Positions 1 to 9,296 of a DNA stretch of 64,000 bases are shown in pieces (within the stretch, counting starts at the first letter, position 1; every line of letters begins with the position of its first letter). The notes under the pieces are model-generated. The model was not told the origin of the DNA, searched no databases, and worked only from the letters and a program-made list of their open reading frames with translations. The stretch comes from Serratia sp. AKBS12 (GTDB lineage: Bacteria; Pseudomonadota; Gammaproteobacteria; Enterobacterales; Enterobacteriaceae), in the NCBI RefSeq assembly GCF_024793895.1, contig NZ_JANUSB010000007.1:62001-126000 (forward strand), given 5' to 3'. The position numbers and the translations under genes were made by a program.

Positions 1-137
1 GCCGGTCAGCCGCAAAACGCCATCATCACCCCCTGGTTACCGGCCAGGCCGTACCCGGCGTTGCGATAGGCAATAACGCCTGGCTTCAGCAGCGTTGTGA
101 CGGTATCTGCATCGAATGCGGCCAGCATTTGTTGCGG
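1..137. other. Left edge downstream of the dehydratase, no gene called
   Basis: This stretch follows the stop of the minus-strand dehydratase. A minus-strand reading frame opens with ATG at 128 and stops at 6-8, which gives only 40 residues. It has no convincing ribosome binding site and I recognise no family. It could be a short remnant or chance, and sequence left of the window would be needed to judge it. Confidence 0.3.
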
Positions 138-1106
138 TCAAGGATGCGCATCGTCGATGGCCGTCAGGTATTTTTCCAATACGATGTTTTTACCACACAG
201 CACCACGGCGACCTTTTTGCCCTGAAACTCTGGTGCCAGCTTGATGGCGGCGGCCAATGCGACGCCGGCGGCTCCTTCAATAATCCAGCGGTCGCTGGCC
301 GCGATGGCGCGCATGGCCTGCCTGATTTCCGCTTCGCTGACCAGCACCTGGCGATCGATCAGCTGCTGACACAGCGGGAAGGTGACGGCCTGAGGATCGA
401 CACCGCCGGCGGTGCCGTCGGACAGCGTTTCCTGCTCATCGACCGGGTGAATGTGGCCGGCTTGCAGGGCGCTGTACATGGCGGTGGAATTTTCCGGCCA
501 GCAGGCTATCAGCCGTGTTTTCGGCGACAAACGCTGCAATACGCTGCCAATTCCTGAAATATAGCCGCCACCACCGACCGCCACTACCACCGCGTCAAGA
601 TCCGGCTGCTGTTCCACCAGTTCCATGCCGCAGGTGCCTTGGCCGGCGACCACCTGTAAATCGTTATAGGGCGAGATATACACCTTGTTCTGCCGTTTAG
701 CCGCCTGTTCGCCGGCCATTTCGGCATTTAGCGCATCACCGGGCACCAGCGTCACCTCGGCGCCCAGCGCGCGTATGGCGTCAACTTTCACCGAAGCGGC
801 GTTTTCCGGTACGTAAACCGTCACGCCGATGTCCATCAGCTTACCGGCTTGCGCTACCGCCAGGCCATGATTGCCACTGGAAGAGGCGATCACCCCATCG
901 TGCCGCTGTTGCGGGGTCAGCAACCGCAACTTGTTGCTGGCCCCGCGAAACTTGAATGAACCGGTGTGCTGCAAATGGTCGCATTTCAGCCACAGTTCAC
1001 AACCCAACTGCTGCGAAAGCAGGATGCTGCGCTCCAGCGGCGTCACGCGGACCTGCGGACGCAACTGCTGGTGTGCGGCGACAATCTGGTCAAATAACTG
1101 GCTCAT
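138..1106 (-). CDS. PLP-dependent threonine/serine dehydratase-like protein
   Basis: This 322-residue protein belongs to the fold-type II PLP enzymes (threonine dehydratase / tryptophan synthase beta superfamily). Seen: the PLP-lysine motif SFKFRGA at residues 50-56 (Lys52 as Schiff-base lysine), SSSGNHG near 75-81, and the phosphate-binding glycine run GGGG at 178-181. There is no C-terminal ACT domain, so it resembles catabolic or accessory dehydratases rather than biosynthetic IlvA. The start overlaps the stop of the upstream regulator by 4 bases (ATGA), so the two are translationally coupled. Family knowledge predicts deamination of a hydroxy amino acid to a 2-oxo acid plus ammonia. The actual substrate is unknown, and EutB-type or phenylserine dehydratases are alternatives. 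Confidence 0.8.
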   Translation of the reverse strand: MSQLFDQIVAAHQQLRPQVRVTPLERSILLSQQLGCELWLKCDHLQHTGSFKFRGASNKLRLLTPQQRHDGVIASSSGNHGLAVAQAGKLMDIGVTVYVPENAASVKVDAIRALGAEVTLVPGDALNAEMAGEQAAKRQNKVYISPYNDLQVVAGQGTCGMELVEQQPDLDAVVVAVGGGGYISGIGSVLQRLSPKTRLIACWPENSTAMYSALQAGHIHPVDEQETLSDGTAGGVDPQAVTFPLCQQLIDRQVLVSEAEIRQAMRAIAASDRWIIEGAAGVALAAAIKLAPEFQGKKVAVVLCGKNIVLEKYLTAIDDAHP

Positions 1107-1714
1107 AATAATCCTTTTATATTTTTCAGATAGTTGTAGACAGTAGCGCGGCCAATACCAAGAATTCTGGCCACGTAGCCAGCGGCGTTTTTACCTTTGA
1201 AGGCCCCCTCGTGATACAGCGCCTCTACCAACGCGCGTCGGCCGGCGCCGTTCAGCGCAGCCAGCGTTTGCTGCCGTTGTTGCAGCCAGTTATGCACAAA
1301 GGTGTTGATGCGCTCTTGCCAGTCATCCTGAAACAGCATCTCTGGCTGCGGCTGCAAGGCGTTACCAGCAAGGAAGGATTCCAGCGCGGCTTTGGCACCT
1401 TCTAACACGCTGATATCAAGATTGATGCACAGCAGGCCAATGGGTTGGTTACGATCGTCGCGCAATACCGCGCTGATAGAGCGCAGCTGTCGGCCGTCCC
1501 AATTGCGTTTCAGATAGGGGCCCAGTATCTGCAACTGGCGATCTTGCTGTAACTCGCTCATGTTGGAGGCTTCGCCGATTTCACGCTGTGAGCGGTTATT
1601 GGCGATGTAGACCAGCGTCTGGCTGGCCAGATCGTGGATCGCCACTTCGGCGTAAGGAGCAAACAGCAGGGCGATAGCATCGGCGATGGCGTGATAACGG
1701 CTCAGCATGACCAA
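1103..1714 (-). CDS. YheO/DauR-like PAS-HTH transcriptional regulator
   Basis: A 203-residue protein with the YheO architecture: an N-terminal PAS-like domain (about residues 5-115, beginning with a segment on gene position such as FAPYAEVAIHDL) and a C-terminal helix-turn-helix (about 165-203, containing GKNAAGYVARILGIGRATVY). DauR of Pseudomonas, which senses arginine-derived signals, belongs to the same family. It is the first gene of a two-gene operon with the dehydratase and is divergent from the MFS transporter at 1983. It probably controls both directions from the 268-bp intergenic region. The ligand is unknown; an amino acid or its 2-oxo derivative is a guess from the neighbour. Confidence 0.75.
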   Translation of the reverse strand: MVMLSRYHAIADAIALLFAPYAEVAIHDLASQTLVYIANNRSQREIGEASNMSELQQDRQLQILGPYLKRNWDGRQLRSISAVLRDDRNQPIGLLCINLDISVLEGAKAALESFLAGNALQPQPEMLFQDDWQERINTFVHNWLQQRQQTLAALNGAGRRALVEALYHEGAFKGKNAAGYVARILGIGRATVYNYLKNIKGLL

Positions 1715-1720
1715 TATCCA

Positions 1721-1756
1721 TTAGACTTAAAAATCTAATTTAGAATTTATTTTCTA
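1721..1756. promoter_or_regulatory. AT-rich repeated TTAGA/TCTAA motifs, candidate operator
   Basis: Between the divergent YheO-like regulator and the MFS gene the sequence carries TTAGA at 1721-1725, TCTAA at 1734-1738, TTAGA at 1740-1744 and TCTAG at 1752-1756, forming nested inverted repeats in AT-rich DNA only a few bases upstream of the regulator start. The placement suits autoregulation. No binding data are known to me for this exact motif. Confidence 0.35.
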
Positions 1757-1982
1757 GTTTGTAAATCATGATAACTGTTGATGTGGTGTTTTTTTTGTGA
1801 TCAATCTTGTGTTACAAGATGGGTTTTCATGCCTACAATAGGTAGCGTTGTATCAAGTAACCAATCGATTTTTAATTGTCAGTAACGCGTTTTTCCGGCC
1901 GTGTAAATAAAAAACCACTGGATGCGTAATTTGTCGTCAACAGATTATGCAGCAATTAATATATTAATCAGGGGCATGAGCT

Positions 1983-3290
1983 ATGGAAGATAATACTTAT
2001 TCCACAACAATTAAGAAGATGAATAAACGTATCATTCCATTTATCATGTTGCTTTACCTTATTGCCTATATTGATAGATCGAATATTTCTATCGCCGCAT
2101 TGCAGATGAATGCCGATCTGGCGCTCAGCGCCGAAATGTACGGTATTGCTGCCGGGATTTTTTATATTTCCTACATTATTTTTGAAATTCCCAGCAACAT
2201 ATTATTAAGTCGAATCGGTGCCAAGGTATGGATTGCACGTATCATGGTTACCTGGGGTGTCATCGCCGCCGGTATGAGTTTGGTACAAACGCCGATGCAG
2301 CTTTATGTCATGCGATTTTTACTCGGCGTGGCCGAGGCCGGATTTACTCCGGGTATTATTTATTATCTTTCCTGTTGGTATCCGCGTAGCGATCGTGCGC
2401 GCGCTATGTCGATGTTTTATATCGGCGCGGCGTTGGCGTCGGTGATTGGCCTACCGCTGTCTGGCAGCATCCTGAATATGCATGGCCTATTTGATATGGC
2501 CGGGTGGCGCTGGCTGTTTCTGCTTGAAGGTATCCCGGCGATAGTGCTGGGTGTCGTGACCTATTTTTACCTCGATGACGCGCCGCATCAGGCAAAATGG
2601 TTAGCGCCTACGCAACGTCGGTGGCTGGTCGATAAAATGGCGGGTGAAATGGCCGGCGCGACTATCGGACAATCACATGGCTGGGGTCGGGCCCTGACCA
2701 ACGGGCGGGTGTGGGCGTTGAGTTTCATGTGGCTGTTACAGGCATTCGGTACCATAGGTATCACGCTATTTTTGCCATTAATCATCAAGGGTGTCGTCAC
2801 GGAGCAAAGCTCGTTTGTCGTCAGTGTGCTTTCCGCCATTCCGTTTTTCTTTGCCTGTATTTTTATGTATTTCAATGGCAAACATTCCGATTTGTCCGGT
2901 GAGCGCTCCGTGCATTTGGGGGCGCCGCTGATTGTCGCAGGTCTCCTGCTGCTGGCGGCGATTTACTGTCAGAACATGGTATTGGCCTACGGCATGCTGG
3001 TGCTCACCGTTGCGTTAAACTGGGCGATCACCCCTATTTTTTGGGCGGTAACGACCGAATCGATTACCGGAGTGGCCGGTGCGGCATCGATAGCGTTGAT
3101 TAATGCGGTAGCGAATATTGCCGGTCTGGTATTTCCACCAGTCATGGGGCGAATTAAAGATATGACCGGGAGCTATGATATTGCGCTGATGGCCATTGCC
3201 GCGGCGTTAGTGACTGGTGGCATTATCGGTCTGCGGCTTGGTAGGCCCATCGTTGGCGTGGGTACTCTCCGGGAGAATAACAATGGCTAG
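1983..3290 (+). CDS. MFS transporter, ACS (anion:cation symporter) family
   Basis: A 435-residue, 12-helix major facilitator. The first helix carries LIAYIDRSNIS, the signature of the ACS family that moves organic anions such as tartrate, glucarate or hydroxyphenylacetate with protons. Helix 4-5 has LGVAEAGFTPG and YPRSDRARAMS. The ATG at 1983 follows a GGGGC-rich stretch. The stop overlaps the start of the hydroxyacid dehydrogenase by 8 bases, so the pair is an operon. It is a close paralogue of the transporter at 7913-9229, with long identical blocks in the N-terminal half. The substrate is probably a sugar acid or hydroxy acid, inferred from both neighbourhoods. Confidence 0.85.
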   Translation: MEDNTYSTTIKKMNKRIIPFIMLLYLIAYIDRSNISIAALQMNADLALSAEMYGIAAGIFYISYIIFEIPSNILLSRIGAKVWIARIMVTWGVIAAGMSLVQTPMQLYVMRFLLGVAEAGFTPGIIYYLSCWYPRSDRARAMSMFYIGAALASVIGLPLSGSILNMHGLFDMAGWRWLFLLEGIPAIVLGVVTYFYLDDAPHQAKWLAPTQRRWLVDKMAGEMAGATIGQSHGWGRALTNGRVWALSFMWLLQAFGTIGITLFLPLIIKGVVTEQSSFVVSVLSAIPFFFACIFMYFNGKHSDLSGERSVHLGAPLIVAGLLLLAAIYCQNMVLAYGMLVLTVALNWAITPIFWAVTTESITGVAGAASIALINAVANIAGLVFPPVMGRIKDMTGSYDIALMAIAAALVTGGIIGLRLGRPIVGVGTLRENNNG

Positions 3291-4227
3291 TATTTTGCAA
3301 CTTTCACCTTTGCCACAAGGTTTGGTGGTGCGGCTGCGCCAATATTTTTCTGTGGTGGATGGGCGAAAACTGACGCCAATGGAACACGCGGCGCGGATTG
3401 ATGAGTTCGTTGTATTACTGGTTGATGGCGAAACGGCGGTCAGCGCGGCGCAGATTGCTGCCTGGCCGCAGTTGAAGCTGATTGCCGTATTTGGCGTGGG
3501 TTATGAGCGGGTGGATGTGCTGGCTGCGCGGGCACGGGGTGTTCGTGTCACGCATACGCCCGGGGTATTGACCGATGACGTCGCCGATTTGGCGATTGGG
3601 CTGCTGTTGGCGACGGCTCGTCAGATTGGCGGCGCTCAACGCTTTATTGAGCGCGGTGACTGGTTGCAAGGCAGTTATCCATGGACGCGTAAGGTAAGCG
3701 GCGCACGCCTGGGCATTGTTGGGTTGGGAAGAATCGGGCGAGCGATAGCTCAGCGCGCGGCGGCCTTCGATATGGAGATTGGTTATCATTCCCGCCAGCA
3801 ATATGCCGATTTTCCCGGCCGCTTTTTTGCGACAGCATTAGCGCTGGCCGATCGCTGCGATTTTCTGTTGGTCTGCACCAACGGTGGAGTAGCAACACGG
3901 GCATTAGTAGATGCTCAGGTATTGGCGGCATTGGGTTGTAACGGCATTTTAATCAACGTTTCGCGAGGTTCTGTGGTGGATGAAGCGGCGTTAGTGGCGG
4001 CTATTGACCAAGGGACTATTGCCGGCGCCGGTCTGGATGTTTTTGAACGTGAGCCGCAAGTGCCGGCCGCGTTGATGGGGCGGGACAATGTGGTTCTGAC
4101 CCCACATATGGCCAGTGCAACCCACAGTACGCGGCAGATGATGAGCGATCTGGTGTTCGACAACGTAACCGCATATTTTGCCGGCCATCCCTTGCCAACG
4201 CCGGTCGCGGAAAGCCCTAATTCGTAA
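3283..4227 (+). CDS. D-isomer-specific 2-hydroxyacid dehydrogenase
   Basis: A 314-residue NAD(P)-dependent 2-hydroxyacid dehydrogenase. The start is taken at ATG 3283, preceded by GGGAGAATAAC, although the frame stays open upstream inside the transporter gene. Seen: nucleotide-binding GLGRIG at residues 147-152, catalytic Arg228 in NVSRGS, Glu257 in LDVFEREP and His275 in TPHMAS. This is the full Arg-Glu-His triad of the family. It resembles glyoxylate/hydroxypyruvate or 2-ketoaldonate reductases and is distinct from GhrB encoded at 19105-20082. It is translationally coupled to the MFS transporter, suggesting that it acts on the imported anion or on its keto form. Confidence 0.85.
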   Translation: MASILQLSPLPQGLVVRLRQYFSVVDGRKLTPMEHAARIDEFVVLLVDGETAVSAAQIAAWPQLKLIAVFGVGYERVDVLAARARGVRVTHTPGVLTDDVADLAIGLLLATARQIGGAQRFIERGDWLQGSYPWTRKVSGARLGIVGLGRIGRAIAQRAAAFDMEIGYHSRQQYADFPGRFFATALALADRCDFLLVCTNGGVATRALVDAQVLAALGCNGILINVSRGSVVDEAALVAAIDQGTIAGAGLDVFEREPQVPAALMGRDNVVLTPHMASATHSTRQMMSDLVFDNVTAYFAGHPLPTPVAESPNS

Positions 4228-4321
4228 TGCCATTCTACCGTCATGATTCTTCAACCCGTTCATCATGCAGATACTGGGTAATTGATTCCCCCCCTGTGCA
4301 TTGTCTATTTTGTGATCCAGA

Positions 4322-4353
4322 TTGTAGTACAACTTAATATTTTGGTACTACAA
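4322..4353. promoter_or_regulatory. Pair of DgoR-type operators upstream of dgoR
   Basis: TTGTAGTACAA lies at 4322-4332 and TGGTACTACAA at 4343-4353. Both match the inverted repeat TTGTA(G/C)TACA(A/T) reported for E. coli DgoR, the first perfectly and the second with one mismatch. Their centres are 21 bp apart, two helical turns, so two dimers could bind the same face. They lie about 115-145 bp upstream of dgoR and probably mediate autorepression of the whole dgo operon. Confidence 0.75.
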
Positions 4354-4465
4354 TCATCCCGTGGTTAGCGATAAGAAGTTAAAGATTGTGCTGCAATCGC
4401 AGGAACCAACAGCGCCAGCGGAGTAAAGTGAAGCAACCACCCGCAGGTGAAGACACGGAGCAACC

Positions 4466-5161
4466 ATGAAGCAGCAGATCAGTAAAACCGACCGCATCAT
4501 CATCGACATTGGCCAGCAGATCGTCGGCGGCAAGTACGTACCGGGGGCGGCGCTGCCGTCCGAGGCAGAGTTGTGCGAAGAGTTTGAAACTTCACGCAAT
4601 ATCATTCGCGAAGTGTTGCGCGCGCTGATGGCCAAGCGGTTGGTGGAGGTCAAACGCTACCGCGGCGCCTTCGTCACCTTGCGCAACCAGTGGAACTATC
4701 TGGATACCGAGGTACTGAACTGGGTGCTGGCGCAGGATTATGACCCGCGGTTGATCGCGGCGATGAGCGAAGTGCGTAATCTGGTGGAACCGACCATCGC
4801 TCGTTGGGCGGCAGAGCGTGCCACCTCCAGTGAACTGGCGGTAATAGAAGCGGCGCTGAACGACATGATTGCCCACCATCAGGAGCGCGAACTGTTTAAC
4901 GAGGCCGATATTCGCTACCACGAAGCGGTGTTGGCAGCAGTGCATAACCCGGTGTTACAGCAGCTCAGCGTCGCGATCAGCTCATTGCAGCGTGCGGTGT
5001 TTGAGCGCACCTATATGCCGGACGAAGACAACATGCCGCGTACGCTGCGCGAGCATCAGGATTTGTATGACGCCATCCGCCATCAGGATGCGGATGCCGC
5101 CGAACGGGCGGCGCTCACCATGATCGCCAGCTCGACCAAAAGGTTAAAGGACATGCTATGA
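4466..5161 (+). CDS. dgoR: D-galactonate operon repressor DgoR (GntR/FadR family)
   Basis: A 231-residue GntR-family regulator. The N-terminal winged helix includes AELCEEFETSRNIIREVLRA (about residues 30-50), and the FCD ligand-binding domain includes NEADIRYHEAV and ASSTKRLKDM at the end. The sequence is close to E. coli DgoR (229 aa) throughout. E. coli DgoR represses the galactonate genes and is released by D-galactonate. It is the first gene of the operon and overlaps dgoK by 4 bases (ATGA). The operator pair at 4322-4353 supports the assignment. Confidence 0.93.
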   Translation: MKQQISKTDRIIIDIGQQIVGGKYVPGAALPSEAELCEEFETSRNIIREVLRALMAKRLVEVKRYRGAFVTLRNQWNYLDTEVLNWVLAQDYDPRLIAAMSEVRNLVEPTIARWAAERATSSELAVIEAALNDMIAHHQERELFNEADIRYHEAVLAAVHNPVLQQLSVAISSLQRAVFERTYMPDEDNMPRTLREHQDLYDAIRHQDADAAERAALTMIASSTKRLKDML

Positions 5162-6051
5162 GCAACGGCTTTATCGCGATTGACTGGGGTTCCACCAACC
5201 TGCGCGCCTGGCGTTATGAAAATGGCACCTGCGTGGACAGCGTACGCTCCGAGGCCGGCGTGACCCGGCTCGGTGGCCGCACGCCGCAGCAGGTGTTCGG
5301 CGAACTGATGGCGCGTTGGCAACAGCCGCTGCCGGTGGTGATGGCGGGGATGATCGGCAGCAATGCCGGCTGGTTGCAGGCGCCTTATCTGCCATGCCCC
5401 ACGCCGCTGACCGGTCTTGCTCGCCAGGCGATCGCGGTAGAGCAGGCGTTGCCGTATCACGCCTGGATTATTCCGGGCATCTGCGTTGACGCCGAGGATA
5501 ACCTTAACGTGATGCGCGGTGAAGAAACCCAGCTGTTGGGGGCTCATGCCGAACTGCCGTCGCCGCTGTACGTTATGCCGGGCACCCACAGCAAATGGGT
5601 GCAGATGGACGGTGATACGCTGGTGGACTTTCGCACCGTAATGACCGGTGAGCTGCACCATCTGCTGCTGAGCCAGTCGCTGATTGGCGTTGGACTCGGC
5701 GCCCAGCGGCCCGATGCGCAGGTGTTTGAGCGCGGGTTGGCGGCGGGGCTTGGCGAGCGCCATCTGGTGCGTCGGCTGTTTGAAACCCGTGCCGCCCATC
5801 TGCTGGGAAAACTGGAAAAAAGCGCGGTCAGCGATTGGCTTTCCGGTCTGTTGATTGGCAACGAAGTGGCGCAAATGCAGCAGCAATATCCGCTGGCGGC
5901 GCACACGGCGTTAACGGTGATCGGTAATCCGGCGCTGGTTGAACGCTACGGACGGGCGTTCGACATGGCGGGTATAGGCTATCGCACGCTGGATGGCGAC
6001 CGCGCTTTTCAAACTGGGATCGGGAGCATTGCCAATGAGCTGGAAAACTGA
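5158..6051 (+). CDS. dgoK: 2-dehydro-3-deoxygalactonokinase
   Basis: DgoK phosphorylates 2-dehydro-3-deoxy-D-galactonate with ATP, the second step of the DeLey-Doudoroff galactonate pathway. The 297-residue protein starts with FIAIDWGSTNLRAW, the phosphate-binding loop of this sugar-acid kinase family. It has the internal segment MPGTHSKWVQ and the C-terminal MAGIGYRTLDGDRA, as in E. coli DgoK (292 aa). It is coupled to dgoR by an ATGA overlap, and its 3' end overlaps dgoA by 17 bases. Confidence 0.93.
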   Translation: MSNGFIAIDWGSTNLRAWRYENGTCVDSVRSEAGVTRLGGRTPQQVFGELMARWQQPLPVVMAGMIGSNAGWLQAPYLPCPTPLTGLARQAIAVEQALPYHAWIIPGICVDAEDNLNVMRGEETQLLGAHAELPSPLYVMPGTHSKWVQMDGDTLVDFRTVMTGELHHLLLSQSLIGVGLGAQRPDAQVFERGLAAGLGERHLVRRLFETRAAHLLGKLEKSAVSDWLSGLLIGNEVAQMQQQYPLAAHTALTVIGNPALVERYGRAFDMAGIGYRTLDGDRAFQTGIGSIANELEN

Positions 6052-6652
6052 ACTGCCGTTGATTGCCATTCTGCGTGGCATTACGCCGCAGGAAGCCGTC
6101 GCTCACATACAGACGTTGCTGGACGCCGGTTTCGACGCGATCGAAATTCCGCTGAACTCGCCAGAATGGACGCAGAGCATCGGCGAAGCGGCAAGGATAT
6201 TCGGTGAACGTGCGCTGATCGGCGCAGGCACCGTATTGCAGGAGTTGCAGGTGGAACAGCTGGCCGCGCTGGGAAGCAAACTGGTGGTGACGCCGAACAC
6301 CCAACCGGCGGTGATCCGCCGGGCGGTCGCGCTTGGCATGACGGTCTGCGCCGGTTGCGCCACCGCCACTGAAGCGTTCAACGCGCTGGATGCCGGTGCA
6401 CAGGCGTTGAAAATCTTCCCGTCGCTGTCGTTTGGCCCGGATTACATCAAAGCGCTGAAAGCCGTGCTGCCACCGCAGGTGCCGGTTTTCGCCGTCGGTG
6501 GCATTACGCCGGAAAATCTGCATCAGTATTTGGCCGCCGGTTGCGTTGGGGCAGGGTTGGGCAGCGATCTTTACCGCGCCGGCCAGCCGCTGGAACGCAC
6601 TGCGCAGCAGGCCGCCGCTTTCGTTCGAGCCTATAAGGAAGCCACACGATGA
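6035..6652 (+). CDS. dgoA: 2-dehydro-3-deoxy-6-phosphogalactonate aldolase
   Basis: DgoA cleaves 2-dehydro-3-deoxy-6-phosphogalactonate into pyruvate and glyceraldehyde 3-phosphate. The start at ATG 6035 gives 205 residues, the exact E. coli length; the frame is open to 5993 but that would add 14 residues inside dgoK. Seen: Arg14 in AILRGI, Glu37 in IEIPLNSP and the Schiff-base lysine Lys126 in ALKIFPS, all at class I KDPG-aldolase positions. It overlaps dgoK by 17 bases and dgoD by 4, indicating tight coupling. Confidence 0.94.
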   Translation: MSWKTELPLIAILRGITPQEAVAHIQTLLDAGFDAIEIPLNSPEWTQSIGEAARIFGERALIGAGTVLQELQVEQLAALGSKLVVTPNTQPAVIRRAVALGMTVCAGCATATEAFNALDAGAQALKIFPSLSFGPDYIKALKAVLPPQVPVFAVGGITPENLHQYLAAGCVGAGLGSDLYRAGQPLERTAQQAAAFVRAYKEATR

Positions 6653-7797
6653 AAATAACCAAACTGACCACCTATCGGCTGCCGCCGCGCTGGATGTTCC
6701 TGAAAGTTGAAACCGACGAGGGCATTGTCGGCTGGGGCGAGCCGGTGATTGAAGGGCGGGCTCGCAGCGTCGAAGCGGCGGTGCATGAGCTTGCCGAATA
6801 TGTGGTCGGGCAGGATCCGGCACGTATCAATGATATTTGGCAAACCCTATATCGCGGCGGATTTTATCGCGGCGGGCCGATACTGATGAGCGCGATTGCC
6901 GGTATCGATCAGGCGCTGTGGGATATCAAGGGCAAGGCGCTGGGCGTGCCGGTGTATCAGCTGCTGGGTGGTCTGGTGCGCGATAAAATCAAGGCCTACA
7001 GCTGGGTTGGCGGCGATCGCCCTGCCGAGGTGATTGCCGGCATTGAAAAACTGTCGCAGATTGGCTTCGATACCTTCAAGCTCAACGGCTGCGAAGAGAT
7101 GGGCATCATTGACAACTCACGAAAAATCGACGCGGCGGTGGCGGTGGTGGCGCAGATCCGCGAAGCGTTTGGCAACAAGATCGAATTTGGCCTGGATTTC
7201 CACGGCCGGGTCGATGCACCGATGGCCAGGGTATTAATCAAAGAGCTGGAGCCGTACCGCCCGCTGTTTATCGAGGAGCCGGTATTGGCCGAGCAGGCGG
7301 AATACTATCCGCGGCTGGCTGCGCAAACGCATATTCCCATTGCTGCCGGTGAACGGATGTATTCGCGCTTTGATTTCAAACGGGTGCTGGCCGACGGCGG
7401 CTTGGCGATTATTCAGCCGGACCTGTCCCACGCCGGTGGCATTACCGAATGCTTCAAGATTGCCGCGATGGCTGAATCATACGACGTGGCCTTGGCACCG
7501 CACTGCCCGCTGGGGCCGATCGCACTTGCCGCCTGCCTGCACGTGGATTTCGTCTCCCGCAACGCGGTGTTCCAGGAGCAAAGCATGGGTATTCACTATA
7601 ATCAGGGCGCAGAGCTGCTGGATTACGTGCTGAATCAGGATGATTTCGCCATGGCTGATGGCCATTTCTATCCGCCTAGCAAGCCGGGGTTGGGGGTGGA
7701 AATCAACGAGGAGCTGGTAATTGAGCGCAGCAAACAGGCTGCCGACTGGCGCAACCCGGTGTGGCGCTATCCCGACGGCGCGGTGGCCGAGTGGTAA
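6649..7797 (+). CDS. dgoD: D-galactonate dehydratase
   Basis: DgoD dehydrates D-galactonate to 2-dehydro-3-deoxy-D-galactonate, the first step of the pathway. It is a 382-residue enolase-superfamily (mandelate racemase subgroup) enzyme. The Mg ligands and catalytic residues sit at E. coli numbering: Asp183 and His185 (GLDFHG), Glu209 (FIEEP), Glu235 (AAGER) and His285 (APHCPLGP). The ATGA overlap with dgoA shows coupling. A 115-bp gap with a GC-rich hairpin (about 7851-7877) separates it from the next transporter gene, so transcription may be attenuated there. Confidence 0.96.
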   Translation: MKITKLTTYRLPPRWMFLKVETDEGIVGWGEPVIEGRARSVEAAVHELAEYVVGQDPARINDIWQTLYRGGFYRGGPILMSAIAGIDQALWDIKGKALGVPVYQLLGGLVRDKIKAYSWVGGDRPAEVIAGIEKLSQIGFDTFKLNGCEEMGIIDNSRKIDAAVAVVAQIREAFGNKIEFGLDFHGRVDAPMARVLIKELEPYRPLFIEEPVLAEQAEYYPRLAAQTHIPIAAGERMYSRFDFKRVLADGGLAIIQPDLSHAGGITECFKIAAMAESYDVALAPHCPLGPIALAACLHVDFVSRNAVFQEQSMGIHYNQGAELLDYVLNQDDFAMADGHFYPPSKPGLGVEINEELVIERSKQAADWRNPVWRYPDGAVAEW

Positions 7798-7912
7798 ACC
7801 CTCTTAACCGATAATAATTAGATTTACTCAACGGCTTTACCTCGACAGCGCCCGGCTGAGGCTTCGCCGTGGCCGGGTGCTCACCTGCAAATAATTAGCA
7901 TGAGGGTAAGTG

Positions 7913-9229
7913 ATGAATAACGATCTGTACTCCTCAACCATAAAAAAAATGAACTTCAGAATCATTCCTTTTATTATGATTCTTTATTTAATTGCCTATA
8001 TCGACCGCTCAAATATATCGGTGGCGGCGTTGCAGATGAATGCCGATCTGGCGATGACGGCAGAAATGTACGGTATCGCTGCCGGGATATTTTATATTTC
8101 CTATATTATTTTTGAAGTGCCCAGCAATGTGATATTAACCCGCGTCGGCGCAAAGCTGTGGATAGCGCGGATTATGGTCAGCTGGGGCATCATTGCTGCC
8201 GGCATGAGCCTGGTGCAAACGCCGACGCAGCTTTACGTGATGCGTTTTCTGCTCGGCGTGGCAGAAGCCGGCTTTACGCCCGGCATTATCTATTATCTCT
8301 CCTGCTGGTACCCGCGCAGCGACCGGGCACGCGCCATGTCGTTGTTTTATATCGGCGCGGCGTTGGCGTCGGTGATTGGCCTGCCCATTTCCGGCTCGAT
8401 TCTCAACTTGCACGGTTTCTTTGGCGTCGACGGCTGGCGCTGGCTGTTCCTGCTGGAGGGTATCCCGGCGTTGGTGCTGGGTATCGTGGTGTACTTCTAT
8501 CTGGACGATGCGCCGGAACAGGCGCGCTGGCTGAGCGCGGAACAACGGCGCTGGCTGGCCAACCGCCTTGCTGATGAAAGCGCGCAGTCCGCCATCGGTC
8601 ATCAACACGGCTGGCGCATGGCCTTGAAAAGCCGGCGCGTATGGGCGTTGAGCCTGCTGTGGCTATTGCAGGCGTTTGGCACCATCGGCATCACGCTGTT
8701 CCTGCCGCTGATCGTCAAGGGGGTCGTGACCGAGCAAAGCAATTTCATGGTCAGCGTGCTGTCTGCGGTGCCTTTCCTGTTTGCCTGCATATTCATGTAT
8801 CTGAACGGCCGCCACTCCGATCTGCGCAAAGAGCGCGCCTGGCATCTCGGTTTGCCGTTGATGGCCGCCGGCGGGCTGCTGTTGCTGGCAATCTACAGCC
8901 AGAACCTGCTGCTGGCGTATGGCCTGCTGGTGCTGACCGTCGGCCTTAACTGGGCGATTACGCCGATCTTCTGGGCGGTGACCACCGAAACCGTCGCTGG
9001 CGTGGCCGGTGCCGCCTCGATTGCCCTGATCAACGCGGTGGCCAATATTGCCGGGCTGGTGTTCCCACCGGTGATGGGGCGAATAAAAGACCTGACCGAC
9101 AGTTATGACAGCGCACTGATTATCGTCGCGCTGGCGTTAATTATTGGCGGTGTTATTGGCTTGAAAATAGGTCGACAAACTTCACATGCTGCCAGGCAAC
9201 AACAAATAAAAGTGCTACCAGATCGATAA
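7913..9229 (+). CDS. Second ACS-family MFS transporter within the dgo operon
   Basis: A 438-residue, 12-helix MFS protein. ATG 7913 is preferred, with GAGGG six to seven bases upstream; GTG 7910 is also in frame. It carries the same signatures as the transporter at 1983 (LIAYIDRSNIS, LGVAEAGFTPG, CWYPRSDRARAMS) and is clearly its paralogue. E. coli has only dgoT in this operon, so this is an added member between dgoD and dgoT. It may import a related aldonate, or be a duplicated anion permease recruited to the operon. Its C-terminus is about 15 residues longer and basic/polar. Confidence 0.85.
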   Translation: MNNDLYSSTIKKMNFRIIPFIMILYLIAYIDRSNISVAALQMNADLAMTAEMYGIAAGIFYISYIIFEVPSNVILTRVGAKLWIARIMVSWGIIAAGMSLVQTPTQLYVMRFLLGVAEAGFTPGIIYYLSCWYPRSDRARAMSLFYIGAALASVIGLPISGSILNLHGFFGVDGWRWLFLLEGIPALVLGIVVYFYLDDAPEQARWLSAEQRRWLANRLADESAQSAIGHQHGWRMALKSRRVWALSLLWLLQAFGTIGITLFLPLIVKGVVTEQSNFMVSVLSAVPFLFACIFMYLNGRHSDLRKERAWHLGLPLMAAGGLLLLAIYSQNLLLAYGLLVLTVGLNWAITPIFWAVTTETVAGVAGAASIALINAVANIAGLVFPPVMGRIKDLTDSYDSALIIVALALIIGGVIGLKIGRQTSHAARQQQIKVLPDR

Positions 9230-9296
9230 ACCCTAGCCGGTGAAATACTACCCTACAGAGATATTTCGCCGTTATTAAAATCCGAAAAATAACGGA

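Noticed and set aside
6-128. Minus-strand 40-codon frame at the left edge as a gene following the dehydratase
   Set aside because: It is very short with no recognised motif and a weak translation start. It may be a remnant, but it cannot be supported here.
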